From: Geothermovivens sp964644845
GTDB lineage: Bacteria > Zhuqueibacterota > Zhuqueibacteria > Oleimicrobiales > Geothermoviventaceae
Reading direction: 5' to 3'
Assembly (NCBI GenBank): GCA_964644845.1
Contig: CAZXXS010000007.1
Span: 1 to 33,710, forward strand
DNA: 33,710 nt
Shown here: positions 1-7,581 of the stretch, one piece after another
Numbering within the stretch: position 1 is the stretch's first letter
Layout of the letters: every line of letters starts with the position of its first letter
Notes under the pieces: model-generated
The model's database searches: none
Told to the model about the DNA's origin: nothing
The model's input: the letters and a program-made list of their open reading frames with translations, nothing else
Program-made: the position numbers and the translations under genes

Positions 1-84
1 GTAGCACACCTGGCTGGGGCAACAGTCTGCCGTACAACGAGAAGACGGCCTGCGTGCCAAGCAGCAAGATACACCCCCAAGCCG

Positions 85-340
85 AACCGGCTTCAACCGG
101 TTTTCGTCTGAGGTAGCCGGGGAGTTCAGTCCTCGGCGAAAACAAACCCGTCCGCTCTAAACGGGATACGGACGTGGGCCTGGATTTGCAAACGCTGCTC
201 CGCCCGGGGATCCAATCCCCGGGCTACAGGAAGAAAGTGCGCCGCCTGAAGGCGGCTCACTGATGGGGAATGCGGCACCTCGAGAAAACGCGCACGGCTT
301 GCGCTTCTCGACCAGAACTCACGGGGCGGCGCAGGCAATA
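85..340 (+). repeat. Composite hairpin repeat, unit 1 (modules A and B)
   Basis: The unit starts with module A (85-141): the hairpin AACCGG/CCGGTT (85-90/97-102) followed by a CCGGGGA.../...CCTCGG hairpin at 117-136. Module B (203-257) has the hairpin CCCGGGGAT/ATCCCCGGG (203-211/215-223) and then GCCGCCT-GAA-GGCGGC (241-256). A tail containing GAATGCGGCACCT (268-280) recurs exactly at 1110-1122. The open frames crossing this region simply read through repeats and have no protein-like character. I see no transposase. Nothing recognisable lies in 1-84. Confidence 0.75.
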
Positions 341-359
341 GGTTACTCTACCAAGCCCC

Positions 360-720
360 AACCGGCTTCAGCCGGTTTGCACCTGACGTAGCCGGGGACT
401 TCCAGTCCTCGGCGAAAGAGCGTACCCACGAAGGCGGACGCGACAGAGGTCCAGCGGCGGAATTCGCTCTGCCGCGGAAAAAGATACATCCTGCAGAACG
501 CAGCCACTTCTCCTCACTCCTCGGCCTAAAAGCTCCCGCACGGTAAGCCTGTAGTGCCCGTGACGCAATTCAGTCTTCGCCAAGAGGCGGTGCGCAGACG
601 AATGGCGATTTGGACACACGCGCCCGGAGATCAAATCTCCGGGCTACGTGGAAAAGACGCCGCCTGAAGGCGGCTTGGGCCCTGGCTCACCGAGTGGCTA
701 ACATTCGGTTCGATCCCCAC
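360..720 (+). repeat. Composite hairpin repeat, unit 2 (modules A, C, B)
   Basis: Module A is at 360-417 (AACCGGC-TTCA-GCCGGTT, then a CCGGGGACT hairpin). Module C is at about 454-476, a GCGGCGGAAT/CTCTGCCGC near-palindrome. Module B is at 623-674 (CCCGGAGAT/ATCTCCGGG, then GCCGCCT-GAA-GGCGGC). The linker between C and B (about 480-620) aligns by eye with the linker of unit 3 (shared AAGCCTGT/TAGCCTGT-GTG and CAGCCAC blocks). The stem changes in module B relative to unit 1 are paired (GGGGAT/ATCCCC becomes GGAGAT/ATCTCC), as expected if the hairpin is maintained. Confidence 0.7.
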
Positions 721-852
721 ATCTCCAATTGTCTCCAACGTCTCCTTCAACAATCAGAAAAGACGTCCGTGCTGCGCCAGCCGCCACTCGTACGGGAAAC
801 CTGAGAAGACCCGCCGGACGATCAGAGGACGGGAGGCCGGTGCCGCGCAGGC

Positions 853-1185
853 GCGTCCGCGTAGGCGGACGCACGGTTGTTCAGCAGCAGAATTCATTCT
901 GCCGCGGCAAGAGATGCGTCCCGCACAAGACAGCCACCTGTCCTCACCCCAAGGGTCTCTGCGCGTTAGCCTGTGGTGCGCCTGGCACGATTCAGGTTTT
1001 TCCAAGAGGGGATTCGGAGATGAATGGAGATCTGGGGATGTCCGCCCGGAGATCCAATCCCCGGGCTACGAGAAAAAGCGCCGCCGCCTGAAGGCGGCTC
1101 GCGCACAGAGAATGCGGCACCTGGAAGAAACGCCAAACCGTGGCGCTTCCTGACAGGGGTGCCCGCTCCGAGCAGTACACTGCTC
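853..1185 (+). repeat. Composite hairpin repeat, unit 3 (modules D, C, B, tail)
   Basis: Module D is a perfect hairpin GCGTCCGC-GTAG-GCGGACGC (853-872). Module C is GCAGAAT-TC-ATTCTGC (887-902). Module B is CCCGGAGAT/ATCCCCGGG (1045-1053/1057-1065) plus GCCGCCT-GAA-GGCGGC (1083-1098). The tail has GAATGCGGCACCT (1110-1122), shared exactly with unit 1, and ends in a perfect GAGCAGT-AC-ACTGCTC hairpin (1170-1185). The order D-C-linker-B-tail is the most complete version of the 3' part of the unit in this window. Confidence 0.7.
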
Positions 1186-1195
1186 ACCCAAATCC

Positions 1196-1253
1196 AACCG
1201 GCTTCAGCCGGTTTCCACCTGACGCAGCCGGGGACTTCAGTCCTCGGCGAAAG
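1196..1253 (+). repeat. Hairpin repeat module A, gene-proximal copy
   Basis: AACCGGC-TTCA-GCCGGTT (1196-1213) is followed by a CCGGGGACT-TC-AGTCCTCGG hairpin and GCGAAAG. It is nearly identical to the copies at 85, 360 and (reversed) 33519. It ends about 25 bp before the -35 box of the sppA promoter, so it marks the edge of the repeat array and could influence that promoter. Confidence 0.75.
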
Positions 1254-1278
1254 CTCGGGTTTGTGTCGGGCTTTTCGA

Positions 1279-1307
1279 TTGACTTTGTTCCTATTTTTTG
1301 TTATACT
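1279..1307 (+). promoter_or_regulatory. Sigma70-type promoter for sppA-HU-bS22
   Basis: TTGACT (1279-1284), a 17-bp spacer and TATACT (1302-1307) closely match the housekeeping consensus. The spacer and flanks are AT-rich compared with the surrounding GC-rich repeats. The expected transcript start near 1314 gives a leader of about 30 nt before the sppA ATG. Confidence 0.8.
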
Positions 1308-1344
1308 TGGCCGCTATTGGGTGCTTGGCACGGCGGAAGGTGCG

Positions 1345-2226
1345 ATGGCGAAGAAACAGGATTTAACCATTTTGCTGTTTCTTTTCGTGCTGCTGGTTGT
1401 AGCAGCGGTGGCCGTAGCCTGGCTTCTTGGACGTGGGGAACAAGAGGAAGTAATCGGTGGCCGAGGGGAGCGCGTCGGATTGGTCGAGGTCCGGGGTGTC
1501 ATCGTCGAGTCGGAACCGGTTGTGAGGCAATTGGAGCGATTCCGCAAGGACCGCAGCGTTCGGGCCGTCGTACTCCGAGTGGACAGCCCCGGTGGTGGTG
1601 TGGCTGCGTCACAGGAAATCTACCAAGAAGTACGTCGTGTCCGCGACTCCGGGAAACCCATCGTTTGCTCGATGGGCTCCGTGGCAGCTTCGGGCGGCTA
1701 CTACATTGCCGTCGGTTGCAACAAAATTGTGGCCAACCCCGGGACCACCACGGGTAGCATTGGGGTCATCGCCGAAATCCCCAGAGTGGACCGCCTGCTG
1801 GACCGGCTTGGTGTGGAGATTGCAGTTGTCAAGAGCGGGCGCTACAAGGACATCGGATCCCCTTACCGTGAGATGACTCCCGACGAGCGGCGTCTGCTGC
1901 AGGAGTGGATTGACGACGCCTACGACCAGTTTCTGCACACGGTTTCCGAGGAACGCGGTATTCCGGTGGACTCGCTTCGCCCCGTTGCCGATGGCCGCGT
2001 TTTCACCGGGCGACAGGCCATGAAGCTGGGCCTCGTGGACACGTTGGGCACACTGCGCGATGCCGCCCGGTTGGCTGCCAGGCTTGCGGGCTCGCTCGAA
2101 GAACCAAAGCTGGTCCGGCCCGTCACACGGCGCATCAGCCTGTGGGACGTGCTTTTCGGAAAAGTAAAGAGCCTGCGAGAGCTTGCGCGGCCGTGGCCGA
2201 AATTGAAGTACCAGTGGGCCGGGTGA
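1345..2226 (+). CDS. sppA: Signal peptide peptidase SppA, short form
   Basis: This is a 293-residue serine peptidase of family S49 (SppA/ClpP-crotonase fold) that degrades leftover signal peptides in the inner membrane. A single N-terminal transmembrane helix (about residues 6-27) is followed by the peptidase domain. The likely nucleophile is Ser116 in AASGGYY and the general base Lys168 in KSGRYKDIGS. Their spacing of 52 residues matches the Ser/Lys dyad of the Bacillus enzyme as I recall it (S147/K199). An in-frame upstream ATG at 1024 lies inside the repeat array, before the promoter. I choose ATG 1345 because GGAAGG precedes it at suitable spacing and translation then begins with a short charged segment and the membrane helix. 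HU follows after 36 bp, in the same transcription unit. Confidence 0.9.
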   Translation: MAKKQDLTILLFLFVLLVVAAVAVAWLLGRGEQEEVIGGRGERVGLVEVRGVIVESEPVVRQLERFRKDRSVRAVVLRVDSPGGGVAASQEIYQEVRRVRDSGKPIVCSMGSVAASGGYYIAVGCNKIVANPGTTTGSIGVIAEIPRVDRLLDRLGVEIAVVKSGRYKDIGSPYREMTPDERRLLQEWIDDAYDQFLHTVSEERGIPVDSLRPVADGRVFTGRQAMKLGLVDTLGTLRDAARLAARLAGSLEEPKLVRPVTRRISLWDVLFGKVKSLRELARPWPKLKYQWAG

Positions 2227-2262
2227 TCCGGCGAGGAAAGGCGCTAAGTTCAGGAGGGCCAA

Positions 2263-2565
2263 ATGACGAGGTCCGACATCATCAAGATCGTCGCGGAAGG
2301 TACTGGCCTCACAAAGAAGGACGCCACTGCTGTCATCGACGGTTTTCTTGCCACCATTGCCTGGGCCCTTCAGAACGATCAGAACGTCACACTGGTAGGC
2401 TTTGGAACATTCAAAGTTAAGCATCGCCCACCGCGGCAGGTGAAGAACCCGCGCACGGGGAAGATCGTCTCGCTGCCGGCGCGCAAAGTGCCCGTGTTTG
2501 TCCCGTCGCGTGAACTGAAAGCCAAGGTGCGTGGTCAGACTGCAGAAGATCGTGAAGAAAGCTGA
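2263..2565 (+). CDS. HU/IHF-family nucleoid protein (first copy)
   Basis: A 100-residue DNA-bending histone-like protein. The N-terminal helical dimerisation half (about 1-45) is followed by the conserved VGFGTFKVKHRPPRQVKNPRTGK segment, which includes the GFGTF core and the arm that inserts into the DNA minor groove (RNPRTGK-like motif, here KNPRTGK), then a C-terminal helix. It has about ten extra residues at the C-terminus compared with a typical 90-residue HU. A strong AGGAGG (2252-2257) precedes ATG 2263. It sits between sppA and the tiny ribosomal-type gene. A second HU-like gene lies at 24489. HU alpha/beta or IHF subunit identity cannot be assigned from sequence alone. Confidence 0.92.
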   Translation: MTRSDIIKIVAEGTGLTKKDATAVIDGFLATIAWALQNDQNVTLVGFGTFKVKHRPPRQVKNPRTGKIVSLPARKVPVFVPSRELKAKVRGQTAEDREES

Positions 2566-2581
2566 ACGAGGAGGAAACTGA

Positions 2582-2677
2582 ATGCCTTGTGGTCGGAAAC
2601 GCAAGCGGCACAAAATCAACACCCACAAGCGGAAAAAAAGACTCCGCAAGAATCGTCACAAGAAGAAATTGCGTTAA
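2582..2677 (+). CDS. Tiny basic ribosomal protein, bS22/COX24 (AURKAIP1) family
   Basis: A 31-residue, extremely basic protein that starts MPCGRKRKRHKINTHKRKK and ends RKNRHKKKLR. More than half of its residues are Lys, Arg or His. This resembles the small bacterial AURKAIP1/COX24-domain proteins, relatives of mycobacterial ribosomal protein bS22 and mitochondrial mS38, which bind the small-subunit decoding region. ATG 2582 has an excellent Shine-Dalgarno AGGAGG (2569-2574) 7 nt upstream. The gene follows HU by 16 bp and is followed within 10 bp by an intrinsic terminator, so it is the last gene of the sppA unit. Family assignment rests on composition and the KRKRHK...HKRKKR...RHKKK pattern. 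The ribosomal role here is inference. Confidence 0.8.
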   Translation: MPCGRKRKRHKINTHKRKKRLRKNRHKKKLR

Positions 2678-2686
2678 GGTGCTCGG

Positions 2687-2715
2687 AGGGCTGAGATTTA
2701 CTTAGCCCTTTTGAG
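2687..2715 (+). terminator. Rho-independent terminator after the bS22-like gene
   Basis: A 9-bp stem AGGGCTGAG/CTTAGCCCT (2687-2695/2701-2709, one G-U pair) with loop ATTTA is followed by TTTTGAGTTCTT. It starts 10 nt after the bS22-like stop codon and separates it from the sensor-kinase gene. Confidence 0.7.
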
Positions 2716-2749
2716 TTCTTGGCGGTGATGTTCCGAGCAAGGTCCCCCG

Positions 2750-4951
2750 ATGTCCGAGAAACGAAAGATTCTTCTAATCGACGATGACTCTGTAATGCAC
2801 GACCTGGTGAGAGCGTTTCTCACCCGGGTCGGTTACGAACTCTTGAGCGCCATGTCGGGGGAACAAGGTCTGGAGCTTGCACGCTCGGAGAAGCCGGATT
2901 TGATCCTTCTTGACTACCTGATGCCCGATCTCGACGGCGTCGAGGTGTACCGACGGCTCCGGGAGGATCCCGGCTACGAGGCGTTGCGCGAAATTCCGGT
3001 GATCATGCTCACTGCGCGGGAGGAGGATGGGCATCTCCGCAGCCGCATGCTCGAAAAGGGCGTTTTCGCCTACTTGAGCAAACCCTTTGGCCTGCACGAG
3101 TTGCGGAACGTCATTGAGAACGCTTTCATTGCCTCGGAGATCAACCGCCGCAACCGCCAGCTGCAAGACGAAATCCGACGCGCTCGGGATTACCTGCAGC
3201 GAGTCATCGACGCTGCGCCCGTGGGGGTGTTTGCCACTGACACCGACGGCAAAATCGTTCTCGCCAACGATTTCATGGCCCGCCTTTTCCAGGTTGATTC
3301 CCCCCAAATGCTGATCGGTCGCGACACGCTGTCGATGGGCCTGGGTGGCACTCCGGAACCACTGGTTGCTGTGCGCATGGTGCTGCGCGAGGGCGAAAAC
3401 TACGCCACGGAGCACCTTCGTTTTCACAGCCCTGACGGCCGTCTCCTCTACCTGAACGTGCGCGTTGTCCCGCTGCTGGAAGGCGATGACCAGTTGCGTG
3501 GGGCCATCGGGATCGTGGAGGACATTACAGAAGCCGAAAAACGGGCGGTCGAAATGACCATGCTCACACAGATCGCCCAGGCCATGCAGGGCACGATCGA
3601 CATCGAGGAAATGCTCCACTTGATCCTCACCTGCGCCACAGCGGGCGAGGCCCTTGGATTTAGCCGGGCCATGATTTTCCTTGTGTCCGAGGATGGGCGC
3701 GAACTGCGCGGAACGATGGGTGTAGGGCCCAGCAGCCCTCAGGAGGCGGTGGCCATCTGGTCGTCGCTGTCGCACGAGAAGATGTCGCTGCCGGAGTTTC
3801 TTGAGAAGTACGGACGGCGGAAACCAGATCCACGCAGCAGATTTAACAACATGGTGAAGCAACTTCACCATCCCCTGGAAGACACAGACTGTGTGCTGGC
3901 CCGAGCTGTGCGCGAGAAGCGAACCTTCGTGGTGCACCACGGGACACTCGAGACGGGAGAACCCGCCAAATGCGATTGGTTTACCGAAGTTTTCGGCACT
4001 GATCAGTTCGTGTGCGTGCCGCTTGTGGCGGGTGGGCGGGCCATCGGCTTGTTGGTGGCGGACAATTTGTACACCGGCCATCCCATCGACGATTCCCTCG
4101 TGCAGCTTCTGACCCTGATGGCCAACCAGGCGGGACTGGCCATCGAGCGAGCCCGCGCACACGCGGATCTTGCCGCGCAAAAGAAGCGGCTGGAGCGCAC
4201 CATCGAGAAGCTGTGGGAAATGCAGGAACGGCTCGTCGAAGCCGAAAAGCTGGCAACCGTGGGGCAACTTGCCGCCCAGGTGGCGCACGAAATTCGCAAC
4301 CCCTTGGTTACGATTGGTGGTTTTGCCCGCTCCATCCTCGAGGCGCCAAAAAGCGAAGAAGAGATGAAGGTCATCGCCGGGGTAATTGCCGAAGAGGCCC
4401 AGCGTTTGGAAAACATCCTCAACAACGTGCTCGATTTCACCCGGCTTTCCAAACCCAAACCCGAACGCTCCGACCTTAACGACATGGTTCAAAAGGCGTT
4501 GTTCCTGGTCCAAGATGAGCTGGAAAAGAACAAGATTCGCCTGGAGAAAAAGTTGGCGTACGACCTGCCGGCGGTGTACGTCGATCAGCAGCAAATGCGC
4601 CAGGTGCTGCTGAATCTACTCTACAATTCGATCGATTCGATGAAGGGCGGTGGCACACTGCGGGTGGAGACGGGCCGTCGGGACGAAGAGCACGTGTTCG
4701 TCAAGATTCAGGACACGGGACCGGGAATGGATGAAGAAGTGCTGCAGAACATGTTCAACCCGTTTTTCACCACCAAATCGGATGGTACCGGTCTTGGAAT
4801 GCCGATCGCGAAACAAATTGTTCACGGCCACGGCGGTCGCCTGGTTGTGGACAGCAAGGTGGGCGAGGGGACTACGTTTACGATCGTCGTGCCGATCAAG
4901 GGAGAAATTGCCAAGGCTGCGGAAGAGAAGGAGGCACTCCGAGAGGCTTAA
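2750..4951 (+). CDS. Hybrid sensor histidine kinase, REC-PAS-GAF-HisKA-HATPase
   Basis: A 733-residue soluble signalling kinase with no membrane segment. Domains in order: receiver (about 5-125; acidic pocket D11-D13, phospho-acceptor Asp55, Thr88, Lys111 in SKPF), PAS (about 148-265), GAF-type sensor (about 280-460), coiled coil (about 460-500), HisKA with phospho-acceptor His513 in AHEIRNP, and a C-terminal ATPase domain with the N-box NLLYNSIDS, G1 DTGPGMD and G2 GTGLGM motifs. Because the receiver is N-terminal, the kinase may be gated by phosphorylation from another kinase as well as by ligand. A modest AAGG precedes ATG 2750. A lone receiver gene follows 98 bp downstream and is the obvious phosphotransfer partner. 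The signal is unknown. Confidence 0.9.
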   Translation: MSEKRKILLIDDDSVMHDLVRAFLTRVGYELLSAMSGEQGLELARSEKPDLILLDYLMPDLDGVEVYRRLREDPGYEALREIPVIMLTAREEDGHLRSRMLEKGVFAYLSKPFGLHELRNVIENAFIASEINRRNRQLQDEIRRARDYLQRVIDAAPVGVFATDTDGKIVLANDFMARLFQVDSPQMLIGRDTLSMGLGGTPEPLVAVRMVLREGENYATEHLRFHSPDGRLLYLNVRVVPLLEGDDQLRGAIGIVEDITEAEKRAVEMTMLTQIAQAMQGTIDIEEMLHLILTCATAGEALGFSRAMIFLVSEDGRELRGTMGVGPSSPQEAVAIWSSLSHEKMSLPEFLEKYGRRKPDPRSRFNNMVKQLHHPLEDTDCVLARAVREKRTFVVHHGTLETGEPAKCDWFTEVFGTDQFVCVPLVAGGRAIGLLVADNLYTGHPIDDSLVQLLTLMANQAGLAIERARAHADLAAQKKRLERTIEKLWEMQERLVEAEKLATVGQLAAQVAHEIRNPLVTIGGFARSILEAPKSEEEMKVIAGVIAEEAQRLENILNNVLDFTRLSKPKPERSDLNDMVQKALFLVQDELEKNKIRLEKKLAYDLPAVYVDQQQMRQVLLNLLYNSIDSMKGGGTLRVETGRRDEEHVFVKIQDTGPGMDEEVLQNMFNPFFTTKSDGTGLGMPIAKQIVHGHGGRLVVDSKVGEGTTFTIVVPIKGEIAKAAEEKEALREA

Positions 4952-5049
4952 CAGCGTAAAACACACGGCGAGGTTTTTTGACAAACACATCCACACGACC
5001 GCGGTCTTTGAGCGCAGAGACGAGCAAACTACGGGGAGGCGAAGGTCAC

Positions 5050-5418
5050 ATGGCCCGAATTTTGGTGGTCGAGGACGACGACAATCAGCGGTTGCTGTAC
5101 AAAATGGAGCTTTCGCGAGAGGGGTACGAAGTGGACGTGGCGGCAGATGGGCAGGAGGCGATCGACAAGGTGAAGGCCAACACGTACGACGCCGTGGTGA
5201 TGGACCTGAAGATGCCCAAGGTTCACGGTCTGGACGCGATTACCGAGATTGCCGCCATTGACAAAGAGTTGCCGATTATCATCAACACGGCGTACGGGGG
5301 ATGGCAGGATGACTTCAAGTCGTGGGCCGCACAGGCTTACGTTCTCAAGTCGAGTGACCTCTCCGAGCTGCGGGCGCAAATCCAGAAGGCCGTGGAAAAG
5401 CGGCAAAAGGCGAGCTGA
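5050..5418 (+). CDS. Single-domain response regulator (CheY-like receiver)
   Basis: A 122-residue stand-alone receiver domain with all catalytic positions: acidic cluster E8-D9-D10, phospho-acceptor Asp52 (VVMDLKMP), Thr80 and Lys100 (VLKS). There is no DNA-binding or output domain, so it must act by protein contact or as a phosphorelay shuttle. ATG 5050 is preferred over upstream in-frame codons because GGGGAGG (5032-5038) and GAAGG (5041-5045) precede it and the protein then begins directly with the receiver strand MARILVVEDD. It lies just downstream of the hybrid kinase, its likely phosphodonor. The kinase already carries its own N-terminal receiver, so a multi-step relay is plausible but unproven. 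Confidence 0.88.
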   Translation: MARILVVEDDDNQRLLYKMELSREGYEVDVAADGQEAIDKVKANTYDAVVMDLKMPKVHGLDAITEIAAIDKELPIIINTAYGGWQDDFKSWAAQAYVLKSSDLSELRAQIQKAVEKRQKAS

Positions 5419-5752
5419 CGACGGCACCCTGTGTGCGCGTGTTGCCCGGGTGGGATGGTGCCCAGGTGGATTTCCGTCCGGTTCTGCGCGCGGAACCTAC
5501 CCCCGAGTCGATGCACTTTGCCGACCATTCGTTTCGTGTTAGCTGGTTGTGAATTTTCGCAGAGCGGACAAAGCGAGCTACGCTCGGCGACCTGCCCACG
5601 ACAACCTGGGATGACCAGGGATACTGCTTTTCTTGACGAGGCCTGCTTTGGGCGTGGTTTGAGTTAGACTGTTGCGTGGTCCGCTCTGAAAGCGTGACTT
5701 TTGCAGGCAGGAATGTTTTGAACGCTTTGGGATTTTCTCGAGCACAAACCTC
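5419..5752. other. Intergenic region with a long-range inverted repeat
   Basis: No convincing CDS is present. CAGAGCGGAC (5560-5569) and GTCCGCTCTG (5679-5688) form a perfect 10-bp inverted repeat 109 nt apart. Between them are two small hairpins, CGAGC-TAC-GCTCG (about 5574-5586) and CCTGG-GATGA-CCAGG (about 5606-5620). A 10-bp repeat at this spacing is expected a few times by chance in a window of this size, so the fold is only suggestive. TTGACG at 5633 has no matching -10 element. Confidence 0.35.
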
Positions 5753-7024
5753 ATGGGTCTCACCGAACCACAAGCTCTTACAGATCAGCAGTACATTTTC
5801 ACGGTTTCGGAACTGACACGCGAAATCAAGCTCCTTTTAGAGACAAGCATTCCGCCCGTGTGGGTGGAAGGTGAGATCTCGAACTTCAAGCACCACCAGT
5901 CCGGACACATGTACTTCGTCCTCAAGGACGAGAACGCGCAAATCCGCTGTGTCATGTGGCGGGGACGCAACCGCAGCCTTCGCTTCCTGCCCGCCGACGG
6001 GATGAAGGTGCTGGTGTTCGGCGGTGTGGTGGTTTACGAGCCCCGCGGCGAGTACCAGATTAACGTTGAGCAGATTGTTCCGGCGGGCCTCGGGGAGCTT
6101 CAACTGGCGTTCGAACAGCTCAAACGCCGCTTGCGCGAAGAAGGGCTGTTCGACTCGCGCTACAAGAAACCCATTCCGCCCTACCCGGAGCGCATTGGCA
6201 TCGTGACGTCGGAGACTGGCGCCGCGATTCGTGATCTTGTGAGTGTGATCTGGCGACGCTACCCGCCGGTGGAGCTGATTCTGTACCCGGTGCGTGTTCA
6301 GGGCGAAGGAGCTGCAGAGGAAATCGCGGCAGCCATCGACGCGTTCAACGAGTACGGCCAGGTGGACGTGTTGATCGTGGGTCGTGGCGGAGGTTCGTTA
6401 GAAGACCTTTGGGCCTTCAACGAGGAGGTTGTTGCGCGAGCCATTTTTCGGTCCCGGATCCCTGTAGTCTCGGCCGTAGGGCACGAAGTGGATTTTTCGA
6501 TCGCCGATTTTGTGGCTGATCTTCGGGCGCCGACGCCTTCGGCTGCCGCGGAAATGGTTGTGCGCGACCGGAACGAGCTTTTACGGCACATCGAGACGTT
6601 GATTTCCAAGAGCAGGCGGCATTTGGAACGGCAACTGCAAGCCGCTCGCCAGCGTTTGGAGGCGGTGTTGGTCAGCTACGGTTTTCGTCGCCCCGGCGAT
6701 CTGGTGTTGCAGCAGCGACAACGCCTGGACGAGCTGAATCATCGCCTCGAGACCGAGATGGTTCACAGGCTCTCAATGTTGCGTCAGCGCCTCGACGGTG
6801 TAACACAGCACCTGGGATCGTTGAGTCCGGAGGCGACACTGCGGCGAGGTTACAGCATCACAGTAGATGAAGGCACGGGCCGGCTGGTACGAGAGGCTGG
6901 GGCGCTGGAACCGGGACGCCGGGTAACGGTGCAATTCTGGCGTGGTCGGACTGCCGCACAGGTGGAGGAGATCCAGCCCGAAGCCACGTGGCGGAGTTTG
7001 AAGCTGGGAGAAGGTGGCAAGTAG
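5753..7024 (+). CDS. xseA: Exodeoxyribonuclease VII large subunit
   Basis: A 423-residue catalytic subunit of exonuclease VII, which degrades single-stranded DNA in both directions and acts in mismatch repair and recombination. The N-terminal OB-fold (about 10-110, including FTVSELTREIKLLLE and VWVEGEISNFK) is followed by the nuclease core (GIVTSETGAAIRDL, IVGRGGGSLEDLWAFNEE, AVGHEVDFSIADFVADLRAPTPSAAAE) and a long coiled-coil region before the C-terminal LRRGYSI segment. All family landmarks are intact. ATG 5753 has no clear Shine-Dalgarno. The small subunit gene xseB is not adjacent: about 1 kb carrying a broken toxin-antitoxin pair separates them, which is unusual because xseA and xseB are often neighbours. 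Confidence 0.95.
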   Translation: MGLTEPQALTDQQYIFTVSELTREIKLLLETSIPPVWVEGEISNFKHHQSGHMYFVLKDENAQIRCVMWRGRNRSLRFLPADGMKVLVFGGVVVYEPRGEYQINVEQIVPAGLGELQLAFEQLKRRLREEGLFDSRYKKPIPPYPERIGIVTSETGAAIRDLVSVIWRRYPPVELILYPVRVQGEGAAEEIAAAIDAFNEYGQVDVLIVGRGGGSLEDLWAFNEEVVARAIFRSRIPVVSAVGHEVDFSIADFVADLRAPTPSAAAEMVVRDRNELLRHIETLISKSRRHLERQLQAARQRLEAVLVSYGFRRPGDLVLQQRQRLDELNHRLETEMVHRLSMLRQRLDGVTQHLGSLSPEATLRRGYSITVDEGTGRLVREAGALEPGRRVTVQFWRGRTAAQVEEIQPEATWRSLKLGEGGK

Positions 7025-7251
7025 ATCTTGGTGAGAGGGACCTGTTTCTTCGCTCTGATTGGCTGGGGCGAGTGGCAAGTGCGGTGACTCTGTAATGCCG
7101 TTTTCGGGTTGGGCTACGTGGGAAACCCAGGTTGCAGGCACTGGCGAAAACGCACTCAGACGCGAAGCATCGGATTGGCCGTTCCGTGATGCGGGATTAC
7201 GTGGTTTGTCCCTGCCACAGTCAGGATGTTCCGCCGTAGTTGAGGGCCGGA

Positions 7252-7581
7252 TTGTTGAAGATTGAGGGCATCATTGAGGCGATTCGGGCTCGTCGTGTGC
7301 GAATCACCGATCATGCGTGAGAAAAAGCCCAGGCGGATGACCTGTCGTTTGACGAGATTTTGTTCGCGGTTTTCCAAGGCGAGATCATCGAGGAATATTC
7401 GGAAGATCGGCCGTACCCCAGCTGCTTGATCTACGGCGAAACTTTCTCTGGTGAGCCGGCGCACAGTGTTTGGGCCTACAATCGCGTAAACGGTTGGGCT
7501 GTCCTGATTACCGTCTAGCGTCCTGACCCGGGACGCTGGATTGATTGGCGAACGAGGAGACCGAAAAATGATGGCGTTTGA
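7252..7581 (+). pseudogene. DUF4258 (MqsR-like) toxin, inactivated by two in-frame stops
   Basis: From TTG 7252 (after GAGGG at 7242-7246) one frame reads a recognisable DUF4258 protein: IIEAIRARRVRITDHA, stop TGA (7318-7320, codon 23), then DLSFDEILFAVFQGEIIEEY, PYPSCLIYGE, VWAYNRVNGWAVLITV, stop TAG (7516-7518, codon 89), then RPDPGRWIDWR. The family normally reads ITVYRPDP, so the TAG stands where a Tyr (TAC/TAT) codon is expected, a one-base change. The frame overlaps the start of the YgiT-type gene, the usual translationally coupled arrangement of these pairs. Stop recoding or assembly error cannot be excluded, but two different stops in a selfish module favour decay. DUF4258 proteins are predicted RNase-like toxins. 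Confidence 0.8.

Noticed and set aside
85..1253. CRISPR array
   Set aside because: Repeats are composite hairpins at irregular spacing, and the intervening sequences are themselves homologous between units; no cas genes are present.
1024..1344. N-terminal extension of SppA by 107 residues
   Set aside because: It runs through hairpin repeats and starts upstream of the promoter; ATG 1345 has a ribosome site and a proper membrane helix.
2774..4594. 606-residue minus-strand open frame opposite the histidine kinase
   Set aside because: Shadow of a GC-rich coding sequence; the sense strand has complete REC, PAS, GAF and kinase domains.
4978..5006. TTGACA as promoter of the lone receiver gene
   Set aside because: The -35 is perfect, but no acceptable -10 hexamer occurs at 15-19 bp spacing; the sequence there is GC-rich.
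5633..5670. TTGACG...TAGACT as xseA promoter
   Set aside because: The spacer is 26 bp, too long for a sigma70 promoter, and there is no sigma54 pattern.
7252..7581. Selenocysteine or stop-codon recoding in the DUF4258 gene
   Set aside because: Two different stop codons occur in one short toxin gene, no recoding element was recognised, and the partner also carries a damaging change; decay is simpler.
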